This document shows positions 1 to 12,970 of a stretch of DNA of 38,840 nt, one piece after another. Source of the DNA: Labilithrix sp. (GTDB lineage Bacteria > Myxococcota_A > Polyangia > Polyangiales > Polyangiaceae); NCBI GenBank assembly GCA_028287065.1, contig JAQBQJ010000240.1, positions 1-38,840 on the forward strand, in the 5' to 3' direction. A program made the translations under genes and the position numbers. The notes under the pieces were generated by a model, which saw nothing but the letters and a program-made list of their open reading frames with translations, did not search any database and was not told the DNA's origin. The number at the start of each line of letters is the position of its first letter. The stretch's first letter is position 1.

Positions 1-4951
<4,951 letters not shown>

Positions 4952-5017
4952 CGAACCGCGCCCGTAAGGCTGGGCTTTTCCGAGTCTTTGCTCTCCGTAG
5001 GCTCAGCCGGGTACGCT

Positions 5018-8000
5018 GTGCGCCGGCCCCTTTTGCGAGACCCGTCCTTCTACGTCTCGAGCTTGCTCGAGCTCGCGGATGCGAGCCCGAACGACCGTCG
5101 CGGGCTATGGCGGCAAGCCATGGCGGCTCTCTCGCGCGCTCCGAGCGAGGGAGGGCCCGGTCCGCTCGAAGGCCTCCATCCCGACGTCCTCCTGAAGGGC
5201 GTGCAAGCCGCGCTCGCGAACGGGCTCGTCGACGATCTCGACTGGCTCTCGCCGCAGGCCGCGGGCATCGCCCTCTACTCACTCGCGTCCGCGCTTCCGG
5301 TCGGGACCGAGCAGCGCGAGCTCGGGCGCCGCGTCCTCGCGCGCATGCTCGCCGGCAACGCCGAGACGTTCGCCGCGATGGTCACGATCATGGCGCAGAC
5401 CGGAGGGAAGGGGCTCTCGTCTCCCTCCATCCGCGCGCGCGTCGGCCTGATCACCGAGCTGCCGATCGCGCACGGCATCGCCGACGGACCGCTCGCGCTC
5501 GCGCTCGTCAGCCGGCGCGAGTTCGCGCGTGAATGGATCGCAGCGCCGTCGACCCGCTCGCTGCCCGCGCGCCGGCTCGCCGCGAAGATCCTCGAGCGCG
5601 CCGCGCGCGAGGCCGCTCGCCGCGCGCAGATGGGCGACACGCACGCGATGCGCGTGTTCATCGGCGACACGGTACGTGTAGCTTACAATCGTCTGCTGGC
5701 GGACCGTGAGTCGCTGGTCTGGCGCTACGTCGCGGTGGCCCGCGGTCTGTGCGCCGCCTGGGTGCCGGAGCTGCGCATGCAGATCCAGGAGAGCCTCAAG
5801 GAGGGCCTGAGCCCGACCGAGTGGCGCCGCGCGACCGCGTCGCTCGCGGCGTTCGGCGCCGTGAAGCCCGACGAGGCGCTGAAGCTCACCGTCTCGCTCG
5901 TGAAGCGAGGCTTCTTCACATGGGAGGATCCCGCGAGCGCCGCGTCGTTCATGTGGGGCATCCCGCGCACGATCGAGGCCGAGCCCGAGGCCGCGACGAA
6001 GATGATGGACATCGTGCTGTCGGTCGCGGCGCCCGAGGTCGGCGAGGCGATCTGCGAGCTCCGCTTCGAGTACGGCGCGTCGAAGATCGTCGATCGGGCT
6101 GCAAAGAAGGCCCTCGAGCTCCTGCACGGCGACAACGCGAAACCGCGCGGCGAGGACGACGGCGCCGCCGCGCTCTTCGAAGACGTCGCGGTCGACCTCG
6201 CTCCCGCAGGGCGCAAGGACCATCCGATCCGCTACCAGGTCGGAACGGCGCTCGATGCGTTCGTCACCGAGGGCGCGCTCGCGGCGTACACCGGAGCGCG
6301 GAGCTCGCTCGCCTCGGCGAAGGCGAAGATGGACGCGCTCGAGGTGATCGCCAAGGACGACGACGCCGAAGGCAGCGCGGGCTCGTTCGCAAGGCGCACC
6401 TCGATGGCGGTGCTGCGCGATCTCGACGCCGGGCTCCTCGAGCGCCACGTGATCGCGGACCTACTGAAGCTCGGCGGCTCCGGCGAGCAGGTACGTGCCG
6501 TCGAGGACGGGCTCGACGCGATCCGCGAACGGCTCGCCGAGTGGATCGTCCGCTGTGAAGGTCCGGCCGAGATCGGCGTCGCGGCTGGACAGCCGACGCA
6601 CGCGACGCTGCGGCTGCGCCGCCTCCGTGCGCTGCTTCATCTCGTCGACGGCGATCTCGGTGAAGGCGCCGAGGCGCTCGGACGCGGCGCGCGCCCGAAC
6701 GATCAGGAGGGCGCCGACGTCCAGCGAGCGAAGCGCCTTCGCGCGCTCTGGCTGCGCACGGTGAACGCGCTGCTCGAGCACTTCGACCACAGCCCCGCGC
6801 CGGTGTTGAAGCGCACGCTGCTCGCGTGCCTCTCTCGCGCGCTCGATGCGCTGATGCGACTCGGCGTGTGCGACGTCGCCGACGCGTTGCTCGCGGTCGC
6901 GCAGCGCATCAAGTCGACCGCCGAGTTCGAGACGCTCGCCGAGGCGTCGATGGACCCGGACCTCCGCCACGTGCTGTCGCGCTACGCGCGCTTCCTTCGC
7001 GACTCCGACGCGACCAAGCCGATCAAGAAGACGGCGACCGACCCGAAGGACTCCCTGTTCCCGCCGTCCATCGCGCCGCCGCGCGGCACTCCGACGATCG
7101 AGCGGCTCAAGGCGTTCGAGGACCTCGCGAACGAGCTGGCGCCCGAGGCGTCTGCGCGCAGCGAGGCGCTCCGCACGGTGCTGGTGCGGCTCCACGCGGC
7201 GCTCACGACGATCACGAAGGTCGGCTCGCTGCGCGGTCTCGCGAGCTCGGACAGCTCCGATCCGGACGTGATCGCGGCCGTCGAGACCTGGGTCGGCGCG
7301 CTCGCGCAGATGTGCATCGGCGCGCGCGGCCGGCTCGATCCCGAGCTGCCGACGATGGCGATGTCTCCGCCGCAACCGAAGCTGCTCAGCGCCGCCGTCG
7401 CGCGCGTGCTCGCCGGCGAGGACCTCGTGCTCTCGGAGGACACCCTGTCGCCGGCGATCGACGAGCTGCTCGCCGGTCTGCCACACGGCATCGCGCGGCT
7501 CGTGGCCGGCGTGCTCTGGACGCTCGGCGACCTGCCGATCGACCGCGCATCGTTCCCCGACGACGTCGCGATGAACGTCGCCGATCAGCTCCCGGCATGG
7601 CTGCCGGCACGTCGCACCATCGGCGGTTTCTACGTCGTGCGCTCGCTCGGCGTCGGCGGCACCGCCTCGGTGTTCGTCGTCAATCGCGTCGAGGACCGTC
7701 ACGAAGAGAAGGCCGAGCGGTTCGCGCTGAAGGTCCCGGACTACAACGCGACGGCCGCGCGCTCGGTCTCGCAAGAAGAGTTCTTCAAGCTGTTCCGCGA
7801 GGAGGCCTCGGCGCTGATCATGCTGCCGAACCACGTGAACCTCGCGCGCTTCGTCACGTTCGATCTCGCGGCGCGGCCGCTGCCGATCCTCGTCATGGAG
7901 CTCGTCGAGGGCGTGACGCTCCAGCGCGCCATCGACGCGAAGACGTTCGACATGAAGAAGTGCCTGAAGACGTTCGACGACGTCCTCACCGGCCTCGAGG

Positions 8001-8503
8001 CGATGCACTCCGCCGGGCTCGGGCACCTCGATCTCAAGCCGTCGAACGTGCTGCTCCGCAAGGGCGAGCAGGGCGTGCTCGTGGACTTCGGTCTCGCCGG
8101 ACGAAAGATCCGGCCGGGCTGCGGTACCGGCCCGTACGGCGCGCCCGAGGTGTGGGGCGTCGTCCCGGACGACTACCACCCGCACCCGATGGCCTCGGAC
8201 ATCTATTCGTTCGGCTGCCTCGCGTTCGAGATGCTCACCGGGAAGGTGCTCTTCGACGCGCCGAACGAGGTCACGCAGATCACGATGCACGTGTCGCACG
8301 ACGGCGCGCCGCTGCCGATGCGCTCGCTCATCGCCAATCCGGAGGTAGGGCCGCTCGCCGAGGTCCTCGTGACCACGCTGCGCCGCGATCCGCGCCATCG
8401 CCCCACCGCGGAAGAGCTGCGGGCCGACATCCGCGCCGTCGCGTCGATGGTCGAGGACGCGAAGTGGCCGGTTCAGCTAGGCGGTAATCGCGCGGAGAGC
8501 TAG
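5018..8503 (+). CDS. Large helical protein with C-terminal non-RD Ser/Thr protein kinase domain
   Basis: A 1161-aa protein. Roughly the first 860 residues are Leu/Ala/Arg-rich and look all-helical (repeat-like solenoid), with no family I recognise. Residues about 870-1145 form an eukaryote-like kinase domain: Gly loop GVGGTASVF, FALKV with the ATP lysine, catalytic loop HLDLKPSN (His1003, Asp1005), VDFGLAG, GAPEVWG, and the DIYSFGCLAFEMLTG helix. The usual HRD Arg is Leu, so this is a non-RD kinase; the catalytic Lys and both Asp are kept, so it should be active. GTG 5018 is chosen because the sequence from there looks like a normal N-terminus; an in-frame TTG at 4988 is the alternative. It lies 66 bp after the hybrid kinases, so it may belong to the same transcription unit. 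No transmembrane helix follows the kinase domain. Confidence 0.88.
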   Translation: MRRPLLRDPSFYVSSLLELADASPNDRRGLWRQAMAALSRAPSEGGPGPLEGLHPDVLLKGVQAALANGLVDDLDWLSPQAAGIALYSLASALPVGTEQRELGRRVLARMLAGNAETFAAMVTIMAQTGGKGLSSPSIRARVGLITELPIAHGIADGPLALALVSRREFAREWIAAPSTRSLPARRLAAKILERAAREAARRAQMGDTHAMRVFIGDTVRVAYNRLLADRESLVWRYVAVARGLCAAWVPELRMQIQESLKEGLSPTEWRRATASLAAFGAVKPDEALKLTVSLVKRGFFTWEDPASAASFMWGIPRTIEAEPEAATKMMDIVLSVAAPEVGEAICELRFEYGASKIVDRAAKKALELLHGDNAKPRGEDDGAAALFEDVAVDLAPAGRKDHPIRYQVGTALDAFVTEGALAAYTGARSSLASAKAKMDALEVIAKDDDAEGSAGSFARRTSMAVLRDLDAGLLERHVIADLLKLGGSGEQVRAVEDGLDAIRERLAEWIVRCEGPAEIGVAAGQPTHATLRLRRLRALLHLVDGDLGEGAEALGRGARPNDQEGADVQRAKRLRALWLRTVNALLEHFDHSPAPVLKRTLLACLSRALDALMRLGVCDVADALLAVAQRIKSTAEFETLAEASMDPDLRHVLSRYARFLRDSDATKPIKKTATDPKDSLFPPSIAPPRGTPTIERLKAFEDLANELAPEASARSEALRTVLVRLHAALTTITKVGSLRGLASSDSSDPDVIAAVETWVGALAQMCIGARGRLDPELPTMAMSPPQPKLLSAAVARVLAGEDLVLSEDTLSPAIDELLAGLPHGIARLVAGVLWTLGDLPIDRASFPDDVAMNVADQLPAWLPARRTIGGFYVVRSLGVGGTASVFVVNRVEDRHEEKAERFALKVPDYNATAARSVSQEEFFKLFREEASALIMLPNHVNLARFVTFDLAARPLPILVMELVEGVTLQRAIDAKTFDMKKCLKTFDDVLTGLEAMHSAGLGHLDLKPSNVLLRKGEQGVLVDFGLAGRKIRPGCGTGPYGAPEVWGVVPDDYHPHPMASDIYSFGCLAFEMLTGKVLFDAPNEVTQITMHVSHDGAPLPMRSLIANPEVGPLAEVLVTTLRRDPRHRPTAEELRADIRAVASMVEDAKWPVQLGGNRAES

Positions 8504-8517
8504 AGGATCGAGTCGCG

Positions 8518-8892
8518 ATGCCGCTCGCTCCCGTTCCCGAAGGTGCGCCTCCGCCCGATCCGACCGGCGGCGACTGCGTCGCGTGCGGGCGTTGCTGCCA
8601 TCACGGTCCGCGCACCGTGCACCTGCTCGAGGCCGACGAGGCACGCATGGGCAAGCGGCTGCTCGAGCTCTACACGGATCTCGAGTCGGCGCCTCCGTAC
8701 ATGCGCTTCGTCAAGAACGGCGGCGATCGCTGCGGCGGGCTCGACGTCTCGGTGCCGGGACAGTACCCGTGCGCGATCTACGCGTCGCGGCCCGAGGACT
8801 GCCGCATCGTCGAGCCGGGCTCGCCCGCGTGCCTCGAGGCAAGGGCGCTCGGCCATCTCGGGAGCAGCATCGAGTTCACGCGCGTGTCCTGA
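8518..8892 (+). CDS. YkgJ-family CxxCxxCC cysteine-cluster protein
   Basis: Small 124-aa protein of the YkgJ/UPF0153 zinc- or iron-chelating family. The N-terminal cluster reads CVACGRCC followed by HH, and further Cys occur at RCGG, YPCAIY, DCRIV and ACLEA, the conserved spread of eight or so metal-binding cysteines. The role of the family is not established; proteins of this type are thought to bind a metal ion or Fe-S centre. It starts 14 nt after the kinase stop, with a weak purine-rich site (GAGG) upstream, so it is probably the last gene of the signalling operon. Its last 17 nt overlap the end of the convergent gene on the minus strand. Confidence 0.85.
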   Translation: MPLAPVPEGAPPPDPTGGDCVACGRCCHHGPRTVHLLEADEARMGKRLLELYTDLESAPPYMRFVKNGGDRCGGLDVSVPGQYPCAIYASRPEDCRIVEPGSPACLEARALGHLGSSIEFTRVS

Positions 8893-9262
8893 GTCGCAGC
8901 TTGTGTGTGCATACTGCACGTAGCGCGTCCTCGAGCGGAGCCGCCGCGGCGAGCAGCTCGTCCGAATGCGGAGGGTCGATGCGGACCACGCGCGGGCGCT
9001 GTTCCGCGATCGGCTCGAGAGTGATGAGCACGCGCTGCGATGCGAGATCGACGGACAGCGAACGAAGCGTCACGCCCGGCTCGCGCGCCTCGAGCCACGC
9101 GCGAAAGGGGGTCGCGAGCGCGAGGATCGCGTGCGCTTCGTCGCCGCGGACGTCGACGCCGGGACCGGCGAACGGGCAGCCCGCCTCGTCGCGCGCGGGG
9201 ACGGCGCGGACGTGGTCCTCGTGGAACTGGAGCTTGTAGGAGGCAAGCGTGAGCGCGGTCAC
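8876..9262 (-). CDS. Hypothetical protein, 128 aa
   Basis: No family recognised. The product begins MTALTLASYKLQFHEDHVRAV (GTG start at 9262) and is an alpha/beta-looking acidic protein with SLSVDLASQRVLITLEP, a pattern of alternating hydrophobics that suggests strands. It has no signal peptide and no membrane segment. It starts 7 nt after the stop of the glutaredoxin-like gene, so it is the last gene of that minus-strand unit. Its 3' end overlaps the convergent YkgJ-like gene by 17 bp. Protein-like composition and operon position favour a real gene. Confidence 0.6.
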   Translation of the reverse strand: MTALTLASYKLQFHEDHVRAVPARDEAGCPFAGPGVDVRGDEAHAILALATPFRAWLEAREPGVTLRSLSVDLASQRVLITLEPIAEQRPRVVRIDPPHSDELLAAAAPLEDALRAVCTHKLRLRTRA

Positions 9263-9269
9263 GCGCAGA

Positions 9270-9782
9270 TCACGCGCGGTTCGCGGTCGCCGTGCCGAAC
9301 ACGGCGGTCGCGAGCTTGCCGGACACGTCCCACTCGACGAGGTCGTTGTAGCCGCCGATGGGCGTGGCGGCGACGAAGACGATCGGGAGATCGTCCTCCT
9401 TGCACTTCGCTTCGCGCATGACGAACGCCTTCGTGGCCGTGTCGACCTCGAGGGCGGTGTACGCGATCGAGCGCGCGTCGAGCGCCTCCTTGATGCGACC
9501 GAAGAGGCGCGGATTGCGGTCCTTCTCGAAGTACACGGTCACGGGCGCGGGCTCGCGCGCGACGGACGCGCTCTTCACGCCGGCCTTCGCGTCGGCGCGG
9601 AGCTTCTCGAGGCGCTCGCGTCCCTTGCGGCGACGCTCGATCTCCTCGGCCGAGCAGATCGGCTGCCCGAGCGTGACGTTCACGCGCCGCGCGAGGTCCT
9701 TCGGCAGGCGAACGGGCAAGAAGCCGTCGCCGACGGGGGTGGTGAGCACGCGGTGGAGCGAAGCACGTACGCGGTCGAGCAT
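9270..9782 (-). CDS. Glutaredoxin-fold protein lacking the catalytic cysteines
   Basis: 170-aa protein. The C-terminal 85 residues follow the glutaredoxin/thioredoxin pattern: strand VTVYFEKDRN, helix with RIKEALDARSIAYTALEVD, the cis-Pro strand DDLPIVFV and the GGYNDL glycine pair that normally contacts glutathione. The CxxC or CxxS motif that should follow the first strand is absent (NPRLFG in its place). One Cys remains just before the cis-Pro strand (AKCKEDD) and one in the N-terminal part (GQPICS). The first 80 residues are basic and helical, of unknown role. ATG at 9782 is used because an upstream extension would read through the palindromic element and into the next gene. Ordinary disulfide-reductase activity is unlikely; a binding or scaffold role is inference. 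Confidence 0.8.
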   Translation of the reverse strand: MLDRVRASLHRVLTTPVGDGFLPVRLPKDLARRVNVTLGQPICSAEEIERRRKGRERLEKLRADAKAGVKSASVAREPAPVTVYFEKDRNPRLFGRIKEALDARSIAYTALEVDTATKAFVMREAKCKEDDLPIVFVAATPIGGYNDLVEWDVSGKLATAVFGTATANRA

Positions 9783-9837
9783 GGCGAGGCGGACCTTCGC
9801 GCACGGTTGATCTAGCGTCAAGGCGGCCGTGAATTTC

Positions 9838-9914
9838 CGAGAAGTCTGAGAAAAGCGCGAAAGCGCGAAGGGTCGGAATCGCTTCGCGCTTTCGCGCTTT
9901 TCTCGGACTTCTCG
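9838..9914 (-). repeat. Palindromic intergenic element, short copy
   Basis: Two 33-nt arms (9838-9870 and 9882-9914) are inverted copies with one mismatch (32/33), separated by an 11-nt loop. On the minus strand the element begins 5 nt after the TAG stop of the metallophosphoesterase and ends about 55 nt before the glutaredoxin-like start. The arms contain GAAAAGCGCGAAAGCGCGAA and are nearly identical to the outer arms of the element at 18227-18568, including the position of the single G/A asymmetry. No U-tract follows, so it is not a standard intrinsic terminator, although so long a stem would still affect transcription or mRNA decay. Confidence 0.9.
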
Positions 9915-9919
9915 ATTCG

Positions 9920-11218
9920 CTAAGGCAGCGCGATAGCGAACGTATCGCGTGTCGTGCCGCCTTCGTCGATCACCGTGGCGCTCAGCGACTTGCCGTCGAT
10001 GACGACGTCCATCGCATGGAAGAAGCCGCCGGAGACCTTGCGCATCGGGCATTCGGCGCGCGAGACGTTCGCGTTCATGTCGCCGATCAGGCCGCCGCCG
10101 CCGCCCGTCGTCACGTAGGTCACGCCGTCGATCTCGAAGCGCTCGTAACCATGCACGTGCGCCTGGATGACGAGCGGGACCTTGTATTGTGCAAACGCCG
10201 ACGCGAAGCCCTTGCGTGCACCGTCGTTCTCCGCGCTGTCGCCGCACGTCGCCAGCGGACGATGCATGACGAGGATCGATGCACGAAAGCCCGGTTTCGC
10301 AGCCACTTCGGTGAGGCCCGCGCTGAGCCACGTGCCTTGCGGCGTGCCCGGCTCGATCGGCTGCTCGGTGTCGAGGACGTGGAACCACACGCCGCCCGAC
10401 TCGTAGCGGTACCACATCGTATCGCCGCCGAAGTTGGGGTGACCGAAGTAGCGGAGGCTGTAGTCGTCGAGCTCGTCGTCGGTCTCGTGCTCGTGGTTGC
10501 CGAGCGCAGGCTGGATCGCGCCGAGCGACAGCAGCGGCTGCATCGAGGGGAACCACCCGGCCCACGTCTCGAGGAACGAGTCGTAGTACTGGATGTCGCC
10601 GCCGTGGACGACGAAGTCCGCCTTCATCGGCACGACCCTCGCGAGCAGGTTCGACGTGGCGTTGCTCAGGAGCGGGTTCGTGTCGCCGATGGCCAGGAAG
10701 TGCACCTTGCCGCCGTCGGGCTGCGAGGTGCAGAAGCGTCCGGCGCGCGCCGCGTCCGCGGCGAGGTGGTAGCCGTAGCAGGTCCCGGCGGTGAGACCCG
10801 AGATGGCTGCATCATGCATGTACACGGTGCCGGGCAGGTCGTCGGGCGAGTGCTGCGGGGCGAGCACGGCGGTGTGCTTCTGCGTGAGGACGACGGCGCG
10901 CTCGGCGGTCGCGACGCTCACGTCCGCGCCCCCGCTCTCCGGCTGGTACACGAGCCCGGGAACCGCGCCCGCGCGGCACGACTCCCAGCGCACGATCACG
11001 CTGGTGCGCGTCATGCCGATCGCCCACGGCCCCTTCGCGACGCCGCTGGGCGGGCAGGGCGGTGCGTTGTCGGGCGTCGCAGCGTCGTCTTCGGGCGAAG
11101 ACGCGTCGGGTGCGTCCGCGGTTGCCCCGCCGTCCGAGGAGCACGCCCCGATCGCGGAGAGCCCGCCGGCGACGGCGACGAGCGCGCCGATGCCGAGAGC
11201 GTAACGGAGCGCGATCAT
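9920..11218 (-). CDS. Lipoprotein metallophosphoesterase (purple-acid-phosphatase-like)
   Basis: 432-aa predicted lipoprotein: a hydrophobic signal segment ends in a lipobox (AIGAC), then an Asp/Ala/Ser-rich linker. An N-terminal Fn3-like region (GPWAIGMTRTSVIVRWES) precedes a calcineurin-type phosphoesterase domain with the expected metal ligands in order: GDTN, GGDIQYYD, GNHEHE, VMHRP and AHVHGYER. This order and the Fn3-like front resemble purple acid phosphatases. It should hydrolyse phosphomonoesters or diesters at the cell surface or in the periplasm; the substrate cannot be told. The ATG lies 10 nt after the HEAT-repeat gene stop, so the two are co-transcribed. The long palindrome starts directly after its stop. 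Confidence 0.9.
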   Translation of the reverse strand: MIALRYALGIGALVAVAGGLSAIGACSSDGGATADAPDASSPEDDAATPDNAPPCPPSGVAKGPWAIGMTRTSVIVRWESCRAGAVPGLVYQPESGGADVSVATAERAVVLTQKHTAVLAPQHSPDDLPGTVYMHDAAISGLTAGTCYGYHLAADAARAGRFCTSQPDGGKVHFLAIGDTNPLLSNATSNLLARVVPMKADFVVHGGDIQYYDSFLETWAGWFPSMQPLLSLGAIQPALGNHEHETDDELDDYSLRYFGHPNFGGDTMWYRYESGGVWFHVLDTEQPIEPGTPQGTWLSAGLTEVAAKPGFRASILVMHRPLATCGDSAENDGARKGFASAFAQYKVPLVIQAHVHGYERFEIDGVTYVTTGGGGGLIGDMNANVSRAECPMRKVSGGFFHAMDVVIDGKSLSATVIDEGGTTRDTFAIALP

Positions 11219-11228
11219 CGGCGAGGCG

Positions 11229-12854
11229 CTACGCGCTCGCGTCCGAGAGAGCGAGCTTGTTCTTCGCCATCTTCGCGACCTTCGCGCGGCCGCCCTTCTT
11301 CACCACCTCTTCGAGGAGCTCCTCGCCGACGGGGTGATCGAGCTCCGTGAAGTGGAAGCCGACGTAATAGATCTGATCGAGATCGACTGCGCGGTCCTTC
11401 CGGAGCGCCTTCGCGACGTCGTAGTTGTTGCGGACGAGCAGGCCGAGCAGGCGGAGCGACTCGTCGCCGGCGCGGGACGCCGGGCGCGTGTCGAGGTTGC
11501 TCTTCGACAGCTCGAGCGACGCGTACGCATAGCGATCGTCGTCGGTGGCGCGGTCGCTCTTGCAGAGGATCTGGTAGACGGAGCGCGCGCGCTCCTCCTT
11601 GCCGCTGCTGCGACGGAGCTTCTGCGCGAGGTTGCGCAGGCCCTCGGCGAGGGCGTCGGGGTCGGCGTCGCGTGCGACGTCGACGAGCGCTTCCCAGCCT
11701 CGCTCCCCGTTGCCGAGGCGATCCATGGCGACCTCGAGGATCTGCTTGCGGAGCGCCGGCGAGATCTTCTTCGCCGTCGGACGGAGCACGTTGCGCAGCA
11801 CCCACGCACGATCGGGGTTCTCGGTCTCGAGGAGCGCCTTCGCGAGCGCGGGCACCGCCTCCTCCTTGCCGTTCAAGCCGGCTGCGGCCGCCTCGGCGTA
11901 GCGGCGATCGCCGGTCGTGACGAGCACCTTCGTGAGCACGCGTGCCGCTTCGTTCCCGCCCATCCGGCCGAGCATCTCGAGGACGAAGCGCGCGCGCTCG
12001 AAGTCCGTGTGGAGTGCAACCTTCTCGAGGCGCTTCGCCGTCTCCTCGGAGACCTTCAGGCTGCCGAGCGTGTGGAGCGCAGTCTGCGCCAGCGTGCGGT
12101 CCTGCGCTTCGGCGGCCTTCACGAGCGCGTCGATCACCTTCGTGCTCGGCTTGTCCGTCTGGAGCGCGAAGCGGAAGGCGATGATTGCCTCCTGGCGCAC
12201 GCTCGGGTGCTGCTTCTCGTCGTTCGCGTATGCGAGCAACGTCGGGACCGTCTTCTCGTCTTCGAGGTAGCCGAGGATCTTGATCGCGGCGGCGACGGCG
12301 CCGTGCGCGTTCTCCTTCTTCTTCTGCGACTCGAGGAACTTCTCCGTCTCGGCGAGATAGCTGCGGCGCTTGTGGCCGTCCGCGTGCTTCACCTGCTGGC
12401 GCACCGCGAGCGCGGCGGCCTTCGCGGCCTCGCCGTCGCTCGATGCGAGGCCCTTGATGAGCGCCGTGAACGCGTCCTTGCCGCCGAGCTCGGCCAGCGC
12501 GGCGTCGAGCGCGCGGCGCTCCTCGGGGCTCGCCGACGCCATCTTCTGCTTGATGAGCGGGACGACGTCGTCGCCGACGCTCGCGATGCAGCGCGTGGCG
12601 GCGCGGCGCACGTCGTCGGCCCCCGTCGAGAGGAGCAGGAAGATCGCCGGCAGCGCCTTCTTCGCGCCCACGCGTGCGAGCGCGTCGAGCGCGTGGATCT
12701 GGAGGAGAGGCACGCCGCTCGCGAGGACGTCGCCGAGACCCTCGACGACGCCGGGACCTTTGGCCTTCAGCTCTCCGAGGACGATCGCCGCGGCGATCTG
12801 CTTCTCGATGGCGTCGCTCTTGAGGAGCTGCACGATCTTCACGACTTCGCTCAT
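11229..12854 (-). CDS. HEAT-repeat protein
   Basis: 541-aa cytoplasmic protein built of HEAT/PBS-lyase-like helical repeats, for example LQIHALDALARVGAKKALPA, DDVRRAATRCIASVGDDVVP and VRQEAIIAFRFALQ. Such solenoids act as protein-binding scaffolds; the partner is unknown. The start is set at ATG 12854 because a good ribosome site (GGGAGGCGGGAC) lies directly upstream, whereas an extension to 12908 adds an Arg/Gly-rich stretch unlike the rest. The final 100 residues (YYVGFHFTELDHPVGEEL) leave the repeat pattern and end in a basic tail. It heads the minus-strand unit with the phosphoesterase. Confidence 0.88.
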   Translation of the reverse strand: MSEVVKIVQLLKSDAIEKQIAAAIVLGELKAKGPGVVEGLGDVLASGVPLLQIHALDALARVGAKKALPAIFLLLSTGADDVRRAATRCIASVGDDVVPLIKQKMASASPEERRALDAALAELGGKDAFTALIKGLASSDGEAAKAAALAVRQQVKHADGHKRRSYLAETEKFLESQKKKENAHGAVAAAIKILGYLEDEKTVPTLLAYANDEKQHPSVRQEAIIAFRFALQTDKPSTKVIDALVKAAEAQDRTLAQTALHTLGSLKVSEETAKRLEKVALHTDFERARFVLEMLGRMGGNEAARVLTKVLVTTGDRRYAEAAAAGLNGKEEAVPALAKALLETENPDRAWVLRNVLRPTAKKISPALRKQILEVAMDRLGNGERGWEALVDVARDADPDALAEGLRNLAQKLRRSSGKEERARSVYQILCKSDRATDDDRYAYASLELSKSNLDTRPASRAGDESLRLLGLLVRNNYDVAKALRKDRAVDLDQIYYVGFHFTELDHPVGEELLEEVVKKGGRAKVAKMAKNKLALSDASA

Positions 12855-12934
12855 GTCCCGCCTCCCGACCAGCCCGCAACTTTTGCCCCCGCGCGGCCGG
12901 CGGATCAAGCGTTAGGGCCCTCCCGGAGGCGTTT

Positions 12935-12970
12935 TTTCCTCATCGGCGCGCCGCAGGCTACGATGGAGAC
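12935..12970 (+). promoter_or_regulatory. Possible promoter with -10 box 6 nt before GTG
   Basis: TACGAT (12959-12964) lies 6 nt before the GTG start at 12971. Eighteen nt further upstream is the T-rich TTTCCT (12935-12940), a poor -35 match. The spacing would put the transcription start at or next to the start codon. GGAG in the 6-nt gap is too close to be a good ribosome site. Tentative. Confidence 0.35.

Noticed and set aside
6461..8398. A 645-codon minus-strand open frame opposite the non-RD kinase gene
   Set aside because: Composition is that of a GC-rich shadow, and the plus strand carries the kinase motifs.
9838..9914. Reading the palindrome as an ordinary Rho-independent terminator
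   Set aside because: No U-tract follows the stem on the gene's strand, the stem is far longer than usual, and a sequence-conserved copy exists elsewhere.
12914..12940. Terminator-like CCTC-CCG-GAGG stem followed by six T on the plus strand
   Set aside because: The stem is only 4 bp, and no plus-strand gene ends upstream of it.
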